Shown here: piece by piece, positions 23,019-32,611 of the stretch
Layout: every line of letters begins with the position of its first letter
How positions within the stretch are numbered: the first letter of the stretch is position 1
The notes under the pieces: model-generated
What the model was told of the DNA's origin: nothing
The model's database searches: none
What the model saw: only the letters and a program-made list of their open reading frames with translations
Made by a program: the position numbers and the translations under genes
Assembly (NCBI RefSeq): GCF_958979055.1
Contig: NC_084896.1
Coordinates: forward strand, 26,398,001-26,462,000
Length of the DNA stretch: 64,000 bases
DNA from: Alnus glutinosa
Lineage: Eukaryota > Streptophyta > Magnoliopsida > Fagales > Betulaceae
Direction: 5' to 3'

Positions 23019-24520
23019 GTAAGCACAATAAAATATGAAGAAAAATGTTTGACAATTGGCACCCCTTACTATTAAATATGTTAAATCTTTTATTATGAAA
23101 TTTCTGTTGGGTGAGAATGATAAAGTGGCAGTTCTTTTTTTTTTTTTTTTTTTTTTTTCTTTTTTTTTTTTGATGAATGAGATTAGGCAATTGTACTATT
23201 GATTTAAGGGATTGGGGAGGGTTGAAGCAATTGTTCTGAAGTATGCTCCTGAGCAGTTGTTGTTCTTTGTTCTTTTTCAACAGATGATCACCCAAATTTT
23301 TTCTACCAAACATTGAGTAGTAAGTTATCGTTGTGTTATTGCTTATTGCTTATTGCTTATTTATGTTCATAGTATCACATTGTTTGGACATGAGGCTAAA
23401 TATCAGTTTACTCTTTTCAATTGACATTCAGTACTCGTGGCTAGTCAATTATGGTATTTAATATTCTGCTCTATGCATACCTGTGCATAACAACTACGTT
23501 TAGCAATGCAATTTCTTTAGTGGTCAATAAATTAGGACCTCTTCAAATCTCACGGCTCTCTTTTTTTTGGCTTTTCATTAGCAATCATTACTAACTACAA
23601 GAGGAGAGGGACAGATGGAAGAGTGAAAGTACCTGGTTTTACTTGATTGCTTTCTTTGCTTCGAATAAGATTATATTTAAATTACACGCATAAACAAACA
23701 GTTGACTTCGGTTATCCTTTCTCTTATTTGCATTTCTGGTTTAATTGTAAGTTTATTTTGATGGAATCTTAAACATTTTTAGTTGTAAAGTCAAATCATT
23801 ACTTTTAAGGCAATTTTCCATGAATGAGGTTCCCTTTCTTTTATTTTGTTTCATTTTATTTACTCTTAATATAGTCTTTCTAAAGTTTCATTGATATCAG
23901 ACAAGAATCATTTATATCTTTGGTTTCAAATATATATATTCTAATTCAGGCTAAAGTGTCAATTTGGTTCTATTTGATTAATTAGTTATATTTTATCTTG
24001 GCATGAGAGGTTTTGTTCATGAGGAGTGTATACTTATGTTTTTCAAATAACTTGTAGACCACTTGTAACATAAATTATTGAGGTCTAATACACTATTGTC
24101 TTCCGATGGTGGAAATCGTGAGTTCGTTTGTTAACGTGTTTTGGGAGGATGGTTTTTTTTTTTTTTTTTTAAAAAAAAATGTTGTGATTTAACATAAAAG
24201 TGAAAATTTGTTGTGTTTTTATGTGTGTTATGAGTTGTTTATTAACATATTTGTGTTGAGAACTTAAAACAAAAACACAAACAATAAGGCCATAGTGGTG
24301 GTCGCAAAAATCGAGATTATCTTCCGCATGTAGTGGCATAATAAGTTCACACTACGTTATTAACCATATTTGATTTTTTACAATTGAACTTTACGTTTGA
24401 TTAATTTGATACAATTAATTAAATAGATTATAAATTCTCTGTGTACTGTTTGTTTGATTTGTTTTGTGTGTGTGTTTTTTAATGAATTTTGCTTTTTTTC
24501 CTTCTTATATCTCCAGGTTA
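23019..24520. other. F3 3' flank, no further gene
   Basis: This contains the diverged array 3' flank (GTTGAAGCAATTGTTC near 23221; CATTGTTTGGACATGAGGCT near 23380; CTTGGCATGAGAGG near 23998), interrupted by a poly-T tract at 23135-23170. It also carries a duplicated fragment of the F-box coding region (TGTACTATTGATTTAAGGGA near 23194). No intact gene is seen. Confidence 0.6.
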
Positions 24521-24529
24521 TATATATTA

Positions 24530-25206
24530 GGGTTAAATACCCCAGAGGTCGTATCACAGGTAGTACCTGAATTTGGAAGAAAAAAAACCCTAGGTAGTAC
24601 CCCCATTTTGGCCAAGGAGGTGGCCCAGCCACCCCCTTGGCCGGTCTAGGCCCCACAGTTGAAAAAAAAAAATAAAAATTGAAGGGTTTTGGTCCTAGGG
24701 GGTGGCCGAACCACCCCCTAGGGCCAAAACCCTTCAATTTTTTTTTTTTATTTTTTTTTTCAACTGTGGGGTGGCCGAACCACCCCCTAGGGCCATGGGG
24801 GTGGTTCGGCCACCCCCAGACCGGCCAGACTGGGGGTGGCCGAACCACCCCCGTGGCCCTAGGGGGTGGTTCGGCCACCCCAGACCGGCCAGACCGGCCA
24901 AGGGGGTGGCTGAGCCACCCCTCTTTTTTTTCTTTTTTCTTTTTTTTTTCTTTTTTTCATTTTTTTTAATTTTAATCATTTTTTTAATTTTGTAATTTTT
25001 AATTTTTAATTTTTTTTTATGTGGTGCCACGTGTCAACCTTAGCGGTTGACACGTGGCGAGAAGTTGAAATTTAGACGAGAAATCTGACAGGTACTACCT
25101 AGGGTTTTTTTCTTCCAAATTCAGGTACTACCTGTGATACGAAATGAAACTGAGGTATTAAATTTAAAAACACGTAAAACTTAGGTACCTCTGGAGTATT
25201 TAACCC
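24530..25206. mobile_element. Mutator-type MITE with 9-bp TSD and GC-rich hairpin core
   Basis: The element is flanked by exact 9-bp duplications TATATATTA (24521-24529 and 25207-25215). The ends are inverted: GGGTTAAATACCCCAGAGGT on the left and ACCTCTGGAGTATTTAACCC on the right. Inward the pairing resumes with GTATCACAGGTAGTACCTGA and GAAGAAAAAAA.CCCTAGGTAGTAC, after a segment of about 45 bp found only in the right arm (near 25143-25188). The core has about six alternating GGTGG/CCACCCC blocks and a perfect GCCACGTGTCAACC / GGTTGACACGTGGC hairpin near 25026-25059. A 9-bp duplication is typical of Mutator-like elements. Proline/glycine-rich open frames on both strands are translations of the repeat, not genes. 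Confidence 0.92.
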
Positions 25207-25215
25207 TATATATTA

Positions 25216-25964
25216 ATATGGGCGGTTTCATGATATGGCTCCAAAAAGCTGGAATAATATTAATTTCAATATAATCCAATTGGTACTTTCCCATAATGTA
25301 AATCTTATTAACTAGATGGATTTAAAAAGTGTTTTTTTTTTTTTTTTTTTTTTTTTGTGTGGATGAATCAATGACTTTTATAAATGCTCAACAAATTACA
25401 CTTGCCAGTAAACACAGGCCCCGAATCACCTCAACAGAGGACAACCACCTGTACAACCAGAGTAACATATACAACCATTGCTACAACAAAACTACCAACA
25501 ACAAACCTTGAGATAGTAACTTTTGTAAATTCTAACTAATTACAAGCTATGTACATTTATCAAGGTTCTTAAAGGATCTTTTAACAAGAATTCGAGTACG
25601 AACTTCCCACTTTATCTATTTAACAATAGCCTCTTCAAATCTCAAGTTGTTGTACACCAAAGCATTCATCTGTTGCCAAAGATGATAAATGCATGCACCT
25701 AAGCAAAGTTTGCCAAGGCTAGCCTATAAGCCCTTTCCTCGTAGCGTAGAAAGGCACTACGTCACAACATTTTTCCAATCAGACGGAACTTCAATGAAGA
25801 AATACGCAAACATCATATTCCTCCATATCTACCGACTAAAACCTTATGATTTCAAAAGTGCATTTATGAATGCGAATACAAGTAAAACAAAATTCATATT
25901 GAAGCCTGAAGAGTGGTTGAGAAAAAAAAAAAAAAAAGAGAGTTAGAAAGTTGTGATTTGTTTT
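25216..25964. other. Intergenic DNA
   Basis: A T run lies at 25332-25357. 25837-25945 holds a diverged copy of the small recurrent frame (TKFILKPEEWL). Some sequence at 25216-25320 (GGTTTCATGATATGGCTCCA) recurs near 35130, downstream of F5. No gene is supported. Confidence 0.5.
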
Positions 25965-25973
25965 GTAATCTAA

Positions 25974-26144
25974 GAGTAATTCTAAACGTCATACCCATAT
26001 CCCTCTAAAAATGATGTGGCTTTTAAAATCACCATGTGATCAAAATTCAATTTTGATCAATCACAAGCTCAATGGTAATTTTAAAAGCAACCTCATTTTT
26101 AGAAGGATACAAGAGGGACATGGGTATGACATGTAGCATTACTC
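25974..26144. mobile_element. Mutator-type MITE with exact 9-bp TSD
   Basis: A 171-bp foldback whose ends are GAGTAATTCTAAACGTCATA and, reversed, GAGTAATGCTACATGTCATA; pairing continues through ACCCATATCCCTC and TAAAAATGA..TGGCTTTTAAAAT. Flanks are exact 9-bp duplications GTAATCTAA at 25965-25973 and 26145-26153. The GAGTAATTCTA end resembles the 3.9-kb element at 55855-59790. Confidence 0.93.
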
Positions 26145-26225
26145 GTAATCTAAATATTTGAGTAATTGTATAATTGTATGGTTTCATTTGAGGATTTTTT
26201 TAGTTCTTTGTTTCTATTTAATTTT

Positions 26226-26628
26226 AGAGAAATGTTACCCTTACACCCATTCATTACTCCCATCTTTCTACACCATGACGTGGCAATGACATGGCGCCAT
26301 GTCAAGGAAAAAAGAAAAGAAAAGTTAGTTACGAAATTGATGCATTTTGTTTTGTTTTTTTTTTTGTTTTTGTTTTTGTTTTTTGTTTTTTTTTTTGAGT
26401 TGAGAAACGTGTCTTCTTTGTCGTAGCAGATTAATGTGACTATATATCTGCAGTCGCATCAGCCTGCTACGTCAGAAAAAGCATGTTTCTCAACACAAAA
26501 AAATACATCAATTTTTTGTAACTAATTTTTCTATTTTTTTTCCTGATATGTCAACGCCATATCATTGCCATGTCAGGGTGTAGATAATGAGAATAAAAAA
26601 TGGGTGTAAGGGTTTCATTTTTCTTAAT
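26226..26628. mobile_element. Inverted-repeat element (MITE)
   Basis: The left end AGAGAAATGTTACCCTTACA and the reversed right end AAGAAAAATGAAACCCTTAC pair, followed by inner pairing of GAAACGTGTCTTCTTTGTCG with the GACGTAG..AGAAAAAGCATGTTTC side and of AAAAGTTAGTTACGAAATTG with its complement. A second, left-truncated copy lies at about 46080-46375 within a duplicated block, so the insertion predates that duplication. Confidence 0.75.
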
Positions 26629-26886
26629 TTTAAGTTTTAAATTTTCCGTTACATTCTTTAGGCCATAATTTCCGCTGCGTATATACTTACAAGAGAATGA
26701 TTGATTGATTGCACCCTCAACCTATTGTAAATAGGTAAGGGTTGTGGATGTGACAATGAATATCTTAATTATGCATTTCTTAAAAATAAAGATTATAGCA
26801 AAAGTGATGGCATAATTGTATAGATTTTTAGCATATGAAAAAATGGATAATAATATTGGCTACATAATGGGGAGTGCGGATTAGGA

Positions 26887-27345
26887 TTTTGGTTTGGATC
26901 GCGCGTGAAGGCTGCAAACCGGGTTTTTTTGCCGTGAATGGTGGTTCTGGTGTTGATCGGAGGCTTTTGGCGTTTCAGGGTTGGTGGGCATGTTTCTGGT
27001 GTCGGCGCATGCAGTGCACGCGCCGCCACAGGCTGTGGCTTTCCCGGCAGACAGTTTCCTCCGTTGAGCTTTTCCTGTTTTGTTATAGTTTAGTGTTTCT
27101 TTGGACAGTTTGCTTTGTTCGTATATTAATCTAGTCATTGGCAGTCGCCCAGAATGTGTGACCGACTCCCCGTTCAAGTCAAGGTGTATGTCAATGCGGA
27201 TGCATCATTCTGTTGGCTGAGTTTATTTAGTAACAACTGTCTGTATTGTATTGAGATGTTTATACACCTTGGGTGTCTGATTATACTTCACCTTTGTGGT
27301 GACTGTTGTTGTAATGCTATTTGATCTCAATGAAAGGTTTTCTTT

Positions 27346-27385
<40 letters not shown>
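26887..27385 (+). mobile_element. Poly-A retroposon with empty site in the duplicated block
   Basis: An insert of about 500 bp ends with a run of about 30 A residues (27351-27382). In the sister block at 46.6 kb the flanking sequences GGAGTGCGGATTAGGAT and CCCTTTAATTAGGGAAGG are directly joined, which marks the insertion precisely. The body is GC-rich, and just before the tail reads GAAAGGTTTTCTTTCCCTC, as at many plant LINE 3' ends. Both-strand frames of 60-98 codons show no recognised domain. It is a 5'-truncated LINE or a retrocopy of an unknown transcript. Confidence 0.8.
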
Positions 27386-28455
27386 TTCCCTTTAATTAGG
27401 GAAGGTTGTGGAGTTTATTTTTCATGGGTAAGCGTACTCGCTATCCTAAGTTATTTGGGACAAACAGACCTCAAATCTTATTCTTAGTACAAAAATTCAG
27501 ACAAACTAATTGTAAAGAAGAGAATAACTTCTATTGAGACTTGGTATAAATCAGGTTCTTTGTGTCATACAATAAAGAATGGACACATTATTATATCTCA
27601 AGTTCCTTTGGCTTTTGCTTTTTGTTCCATCAGACACTATACAACGTTGGCACGTTTACCATTTCAGAGTGAAAACGAGAGCTCTACTCGACTGCGCTAC
27701 ACCTCATTGTACCAGATGTGCACCTGAACGGCTTGAGATTTGTACGTAGTGACCGTCCTATCATGGGAATCAGAATGGGCAGCGTGTCGTCGTCATCGGA
27801 GGTGTCCGGCTCCTCCAGTTGTGTGGGAGATACGAGTCCAAGAGCTGCTCGTGCCGCTCGTGCCGGAGGTTCAATGACGAGGGTGTCGCTTCGAGCTCGA
27901 TGACGTTGTCTCCCCGTCCAGTCACCTGGCATTTCGATTTTCCGGCACCGGTGATGCTGCCAGTGATTGCAGGCAAGGATGTGTGGTTTGGCCCATTTGG
28001 AAAATTGGGATGAGAAATCCGGTTCAGTTATAAATCCAGGTGAGACTTTTGATAGTCCTTCTTTTTGAACTATCTCTGGGCCGGGACCACTAACGCTTAC
28101 TCGGCCCATTGCAAGTGGATACTACAAAAACACAAAGACTAGGTTTCTTCTGTTCGTCCTCCCTCTTCTCCAAAATACATTCAATTAATTTGTTGATGGA
28201 ACTAAATTATAACGACGTCGTTATCTAACGATTCTATTGGATCTACAAAGTTAATAATTCAGGTAGAGATTTTTTATGGGCCTCCTTTTTGAGCTATCTC
28301 CGGGTATTGGGCCTAGCCGCAAGCCCCAAGCCCCAAGCTTCTCACTGGGATACTACAAAAGGGTTTTTTTTTCTGTAGGCTACAGGCATCACGTTCACGA
28401 GTTCTTCATCAATCTCCAAGCCGCCCCAGTTGAACGAAAAGAGGAAATCACAGAA
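27386..28455. other. F4 5' flank, duplicated upstream of F7
   Basis: 27386-27600 matches 46636-46795 and 27640-28170 matches 48410-48960. 28197-28455 matches the F6 leader (42420-42682), including AACGACGTCGTTATCT. The part at 27680-28013 contains a reading frame that is described separately. Confidence 0.65.
27718..28013 (+). pseudogene. Duplicated fragment of an unknown gene, copy 1 (frameshifted)
   Basis: The frame beginning GLRFVRSDRPIMGIRMGSVS shifts near 27820-27850 into the frame ending PVTWHFDFPAPVMLPVIAGK-DVWFGPFGKLG. The same residues are read in one uninterrupted frame in the copy at 48475-48807. The two copies differ by indels in the middle. I do not recognise the family; the ending looks like a real protein C-terminus. 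Antisense frames of up to 141 codons also exist over both copies, so the coding strand is not certain. Confidence 0.45.
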
Positions 28456-29649
28456 ATGTCGGAGCAACTCCCCCAAGATCTTCAGATTGACATCCTGGTA
28501 AGACTACCCGTGAAATCACTTTTACGATTCCAATGTGTTTCCAAATCGTGGGAATCTTTAATCCGTAGCTCTGGTTTTATTTCCATGCACACCAAGCACA
28601 ATGAGAGCACCAACAATTATGCTCACTTAGTTCATGGGTGCTTATCTCGGACTGGCCATGAGGAGGAGACAGACTTCGGATGTGAGTTACACGAGTTCGA
28701 TAATTCCTTCCGTGAGTTTCAAGAAATTGAATTTCCATCTCAGACTAAAGATGAATATTTTCACGAAGTCCTTGATTGTAAGGGATTGCTACTTTTCACC
28801 AATCCATCCGGATTGAATGGTGATCATTTCGAACGCTATATTCTATGGAACCCTGCAGCCAGACTGACTATGACTCTCCCTACGCCTTGCATTGATATAC
28901 CCCACCGCAACTACTACTACAACTACTATTCTCACGGGTTCGGTTTTGACGATAAAAGCAGTGATTACAAGGTGCTGAGAATCGTGTATGAATATAATGG
29001 TACTCATGGTAGAACGATGGCAGAACTGTTTAAACTCCGTACAGGCGCTTGGGAGACTGTTAGTGTCATTGACGACTTTCGCTATGTAATAGTACGTGGC
29101 GCTTCACAGGCTTTCGTAAATGGGACTACCCATTGGGTTGGATATCATTCGAGCTTTCTCGAGTACTCCCTTATTCAAAAAGAATTGGTGGTCCTGTTGT
29201 TTCATATGTCTGACGAGGAATTCCGAGTGATGAAGCTTCCAGATGTTCTAACTCGAACAGATTTCAATTGTATTTCTCTTGTGGTATCTGGTGGGTTGCT
29301 CTCTGTGATACAGAACTATAATCCAAGAAACCATGACGATTTGAGTGGGCCAGCTTATAGTTGTTGCATTTGGTTGATGAAAGAATATGGCGTAATAGGG
29401 TCATGGAGTAAACAATGCACTATTGATTTAAGGGATCGTGGAGGGTTGTGGGAGACAATCAGTTTTAGGAACAGAAGAGTTCTCCTTCTAACCATGGGCA
29501 GGAGAAAAGAGCTGGTCTTATATGATCTCATGACCAATAGATTCCTTAATCTTGGAATTAGAAATATGAACCACTTTTTGCGTACTATGAATACATATGT
29601 ACAAAGTCTTGCTTTACTCGATCAAGTAAATGCTGTGCCAGAGTACTAG
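28456..29649 (+). CDS. F-box/FBA protein, array copy F4 (397 aa from the conserved ATG)
   Basis: An intact intronless copy with F-box LPQDLQIDILVRLPVKSLLR, FBA motifs FERYILWNPAARLTMTLP, HGFGFDDKSSDYKVLRIVYE, QAFVNGTTHWVGYHSSF, WLMKEYGVIGSWSKQ and MNTYVQSLALLDQ. The loop before HGF is expanded (HRNYYYNYYS). It ends NAVPEY with the short C-terminus. Sixty further in-frame codons lie upstream to an ATG at 28276; F6 has a similar 57-codon extension, but other copies do not, and I treat it as leader. F4 and F6 share both this leader and the IQ.(Y/H)NPR.HDDLSGP loop, so they form a subclass with F7 and F8. Confidence 0.93.
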   Translation: MSEQLPQDLQIDILVRLPVKSLLRFQCVSKSWESLIRSSGFISMHTKHNESTNNYAHLVHGCLSRTGHEEETDFGCELHEFDNSFREFQEIEFPSQTKDEYFHEVLDCKGLLLFTNPSGLNGDHFERYILWNPAARLTMTLPTPCIDIPHRNYYYNYYSHGFGFDDKSSDYKVLRIVYEYNGTHGRTMAELFKLRTGAWETVSVIDDFRYVIVRGASQAFVNGTTHWVGYHSSFLEYSLIQKELVVLLFHMSDEEFRVMKLPDVLTRTDFNCISLVVSGGLLSVIQNYNPRNHDDLSGPAYSCCIWLMKEYGVIGSWSKQCTIDLRDRGGLWETISFRNRRVLLLTMGRRKELVLYDLMTNRFLNLGIRNMNHFLRTMNTYVQSLALLDQVNAVPEY

Positions 29650-30595
29650 ACTTCTTCAAGGGAAAAGAATGCGGCTCACAGAATGGCTCGAAAAGGCTTA
29701 GGTAAGCACAATAAAATATTGTTAGACAATTGGCACTCCTTAGGACCCCCTGCTATTCAATATGCTAAATCTTTTATTATGAAGCCTGAGTTGGGTGAGA
29801 ACGGTTGAAGCAGTTGTTCTCGGGTATGCCAATGGGCAGTTGTATTTGTTCTTTGTTCTTTTTCAATAAATCATGATTTATAAATAATAATAATAAAAAA
29901 AATCTCCAAAATTACTTCTACCTTATCATTGTGTTATTGCTTATTTATGCTAAATATCAGTTGACTCTTTTCAATTGACATTGTCGTGTGGTTAGCCGTG
30001 TTAAGGAATTTAATGTTTTGATCTATACAAACCTTTGCATAACAACTATGTTTTGCAATGCAATTCCTTTAGTTGTCAATAAATGATAACCTCTTCAAAC
30101 CTCATGGCTATCTTTTTAGGCCTTTCACTAGCAAGCGTGCCCAAAAGTTACTAACTACGATAGGAGAGGAACAGATGATGGAAGAGTGAAAATTGCATGT
30201 TTTTATTTGATTTCATTCTTTGCTTCAATAAGATAATATTTAAATTACACACATAAACAAACGGTTGACTTAAGTTCTCCTCTTTCTCTTATTTGCATTT
30301 ATAGTTTAATTGTTAGTTGATTTTGATGGAATCTTAACAATTGTTAGTTGCAAAGTCAAATCATTGTTGAGTTTATGGTGCTTGTGGAGGGAATGTAACG
30401 ATAGATAATTCAAGGACAAAGAAAGGACCATCGAAGAACTCATTACTTTTTTCTTTTTCTCTTTCTTCTTTCCGCGCTCTTTTAGTTATTAGCTTTAATG
30501 ATTTTCTTGTATTGTTTTCTTCTACTTTTTAGCTGCTCCTCTTGTATATTTCTTATGTACTTGATTGCACTTGTTGTTTTTTAATGATATTTCTC

Positions 30596-30709
30596 GATTT
30601 TTTTTTTTTTTTTTTATATGTCCACCAAGATGGGAGAAGAGGGATTCGAACTAGTGACTTCCGCTTCATGAGACGTGTTCTCCATCTGATTGAGCTACCC
30701 CTTTGGGAC
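30596..30709 (-). mobile_element. tRNA-derived SINE with 10-bp TSD
   Basis: A 114-bp insert in reverse orientation: T-run tail, ATGTCCACCAAGATGGGAGA, then GATTCGAACTAGTGACTTCC (complement of the tRNA-like B box) and CATCTGATTGAGCTACCCC (complement of the A box). It is flanked by GATATTTCTC at 30586-30595 and 30710-30719. The paralogous position near 19280 has a single uninterrupted AATGATATTTCTCTTACTTA, so the SINE arrived after the flank duplicated. The tRNA resemblance does not mean a tRNA gene. Confidence 0.93.
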
Positions 30710-31274
30710 GATATTTCTCTTACTTATCAAAAGAATATTCTCTATCTTTTATTTGCTTTCACAATAAAAGTTTGCTTTGGTGTCTCAACCTTTTTGTTTA
30801 TTCTAAATATATTCTTCTTAAAGTTTCATTGATGTCAGACAGGAAGCTTTTATATCTTTTGGTTTCAAATATACATTCTAATTCAGGCTAAAGTGTCGGT
30901 TTGGTTAATTAGTTATATTTTATCTTGGCATCAGAGGTTTTGTTCATGCCGAGTATACAGGTGGTTTGACTCCTTTGCAGCCGTCTGTTTGTGGGGGGAT
31001 CCTTTGATTGCAGTCAGATATGGACATGTTTGAGTTGTTTTTTTGCAATTTCTTTTTGTTTACGGTCAAATGTTTAATTTATACTTGTAATATTCAGAGA
31101 AGAATATGCATGAGTCTCTTAATTAGGATAGGCTAATATTTTTGAGTTTATGGCTCATAATTAACTAAAGTTTTTACAATACAAATACCTATAAAAAAAC
31201 AAAAGAGTTTTTACACACTACAAATCTATTGCAGACTTGAAGCTTGATAAATATTTTTGAATGATTGAGAAAGG

Positions 31275-31496
31275 TTGATGCTAGGAAGGTCCCGACTCCC
31301 AATGACCTATATTGGGTTGTTGTTCAAAATTGCTTTTCTTAAAGCGACTACAAGGAAAACAAAATTCATATCGAAGGCCGTAAAGTGGCTTGAGGACAAA
31401 CCATTTGAAATCTACTTTTATATTTTGAATTTGAGAAATGCCATATTGTATCCTTTCATCATCTTTTTTTTGAAAATCAAGTCATTACACCTGTAG
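31275..31496 (+). repeat. Recurrent small conserved frame, copy 2
   Basis: Translation includes YIGLLFKIAFLKATTRKTKF followed by a KWLEDKPFEIYF segment, close to the copy at 19885-20086. Differences between the copies are mostly substitutions that keep the frame. Function unknown; it may be repeat sequence only. Confidence 0.45.
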
Positions 31497-32611
31497 GACC
31501 CATACCTTCACTCTCGTGGGTCTTATAGATTCAATGATTAATTTTAAAAAAGGCTGATAGGAGAAGGTAAGAAGAAGCATACAAAATAGTAGGACTTTCT
31601 GAATTTGGATTTAAATTGAATCTAAATTGCTTGAATGAGTTCAAAGAATATAGATCTTTTCTATTTTTAGTAAATCCACGTGTTGATTTGAGTATACTTA
31701 TGTATTGGATTTGAAATTTTTAAGGCAAAGGTGTCAATCCAAATTCATTTTTTAAAATATTTAATGGTAAAAATAAAATTTAGTTCTTTGATTTTCATGC
31801 AATTTTAATTTAGCTCCTGAATTTTTGATTTCGACAATTAAGTCGTTAGTTTTTCTTTTTAGTTTTAAATAAGTTCTTATGTCAACGTAGTGCCATATTA
31901 ATTGATGGTATACCACATTAGATCAATTAATTAATTTCATATGACTCTTGTTTGTCATATTATATACCATCAATATGCGGCATATTTACTTTAGTATACG
32001 AATGTGTCCTAAATAAATTCTTTTTTTTTTTTTTCTTTACAAAAGAAAAGGAACTAAATGACATGTACGAGTTGGTACATGGCATGCCAAATGAGTCATT
32101 CAACATTGATTGAGTGGCCTTATATAGCCTACTATCAATTAATTGGATGATAAATTAATGATGAGACTTACTTGAAACCAACAAAAAAAAAACTCAAGAA
32201 CTAATTTTTTTTTTTTTTATTTATATAAAAGTAATCAAATTATTTAAAATGCAGAAGCGGCCAAACTAGGCCAAACTAATAGGAACATAAAGGGCAAAAA
32301 AAAAAAAAAAAACTAATTACCAATAGGCAACTAAGGGCTATTTTTTTTTTTTTTTTTTTTAATTAGTAAAGAATATCATTAAATCCTTCTAATGATATTG
32401 TATCCTTTTTAGAAAAAGTTATGTGGCCCAAGCCCAAGACCAAGCCCACCACTAATTATGCGGCCCATTTCAACTGATACTAGAAAGACACACGAACGAC
32501 CTAGAGTCCCTTCACGGTGTTACGGAGGCGGGCATATTTGAAGTCCCTCTCAATCTCATTGGTTCGTCTTCTCCAAACCGCCCAATTGAGCGAAAAGGGG
32601 AAATCACAGAG

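Larger units (their letters stand above)
29650..32611. other. F4 3' flank and F5 5' flank (duplicate of 17.9-21.8 kb)
   Basis: This interval matches the F2-F3 interval over about 2.7 kb but lacks the retroposon (18071-18425) and the MITE (20146-20750), and has gained a SINE (30596-30709). A candidate poly-A signal CAATAAATCATG lies near 29864, about 215 bp after the F4 stop. No gene is supported apart from a second copy of the small recurrent frame at 31275-31496. Confidence 0.7.

Noticed and set aside
24378-25030. Proline/glycine-rich frames on both strands that look like a repetitive protein
   Set aside because: They are translations of the GGTGG/CCACC ladder of a MITE with precise 9-bp target duplications.
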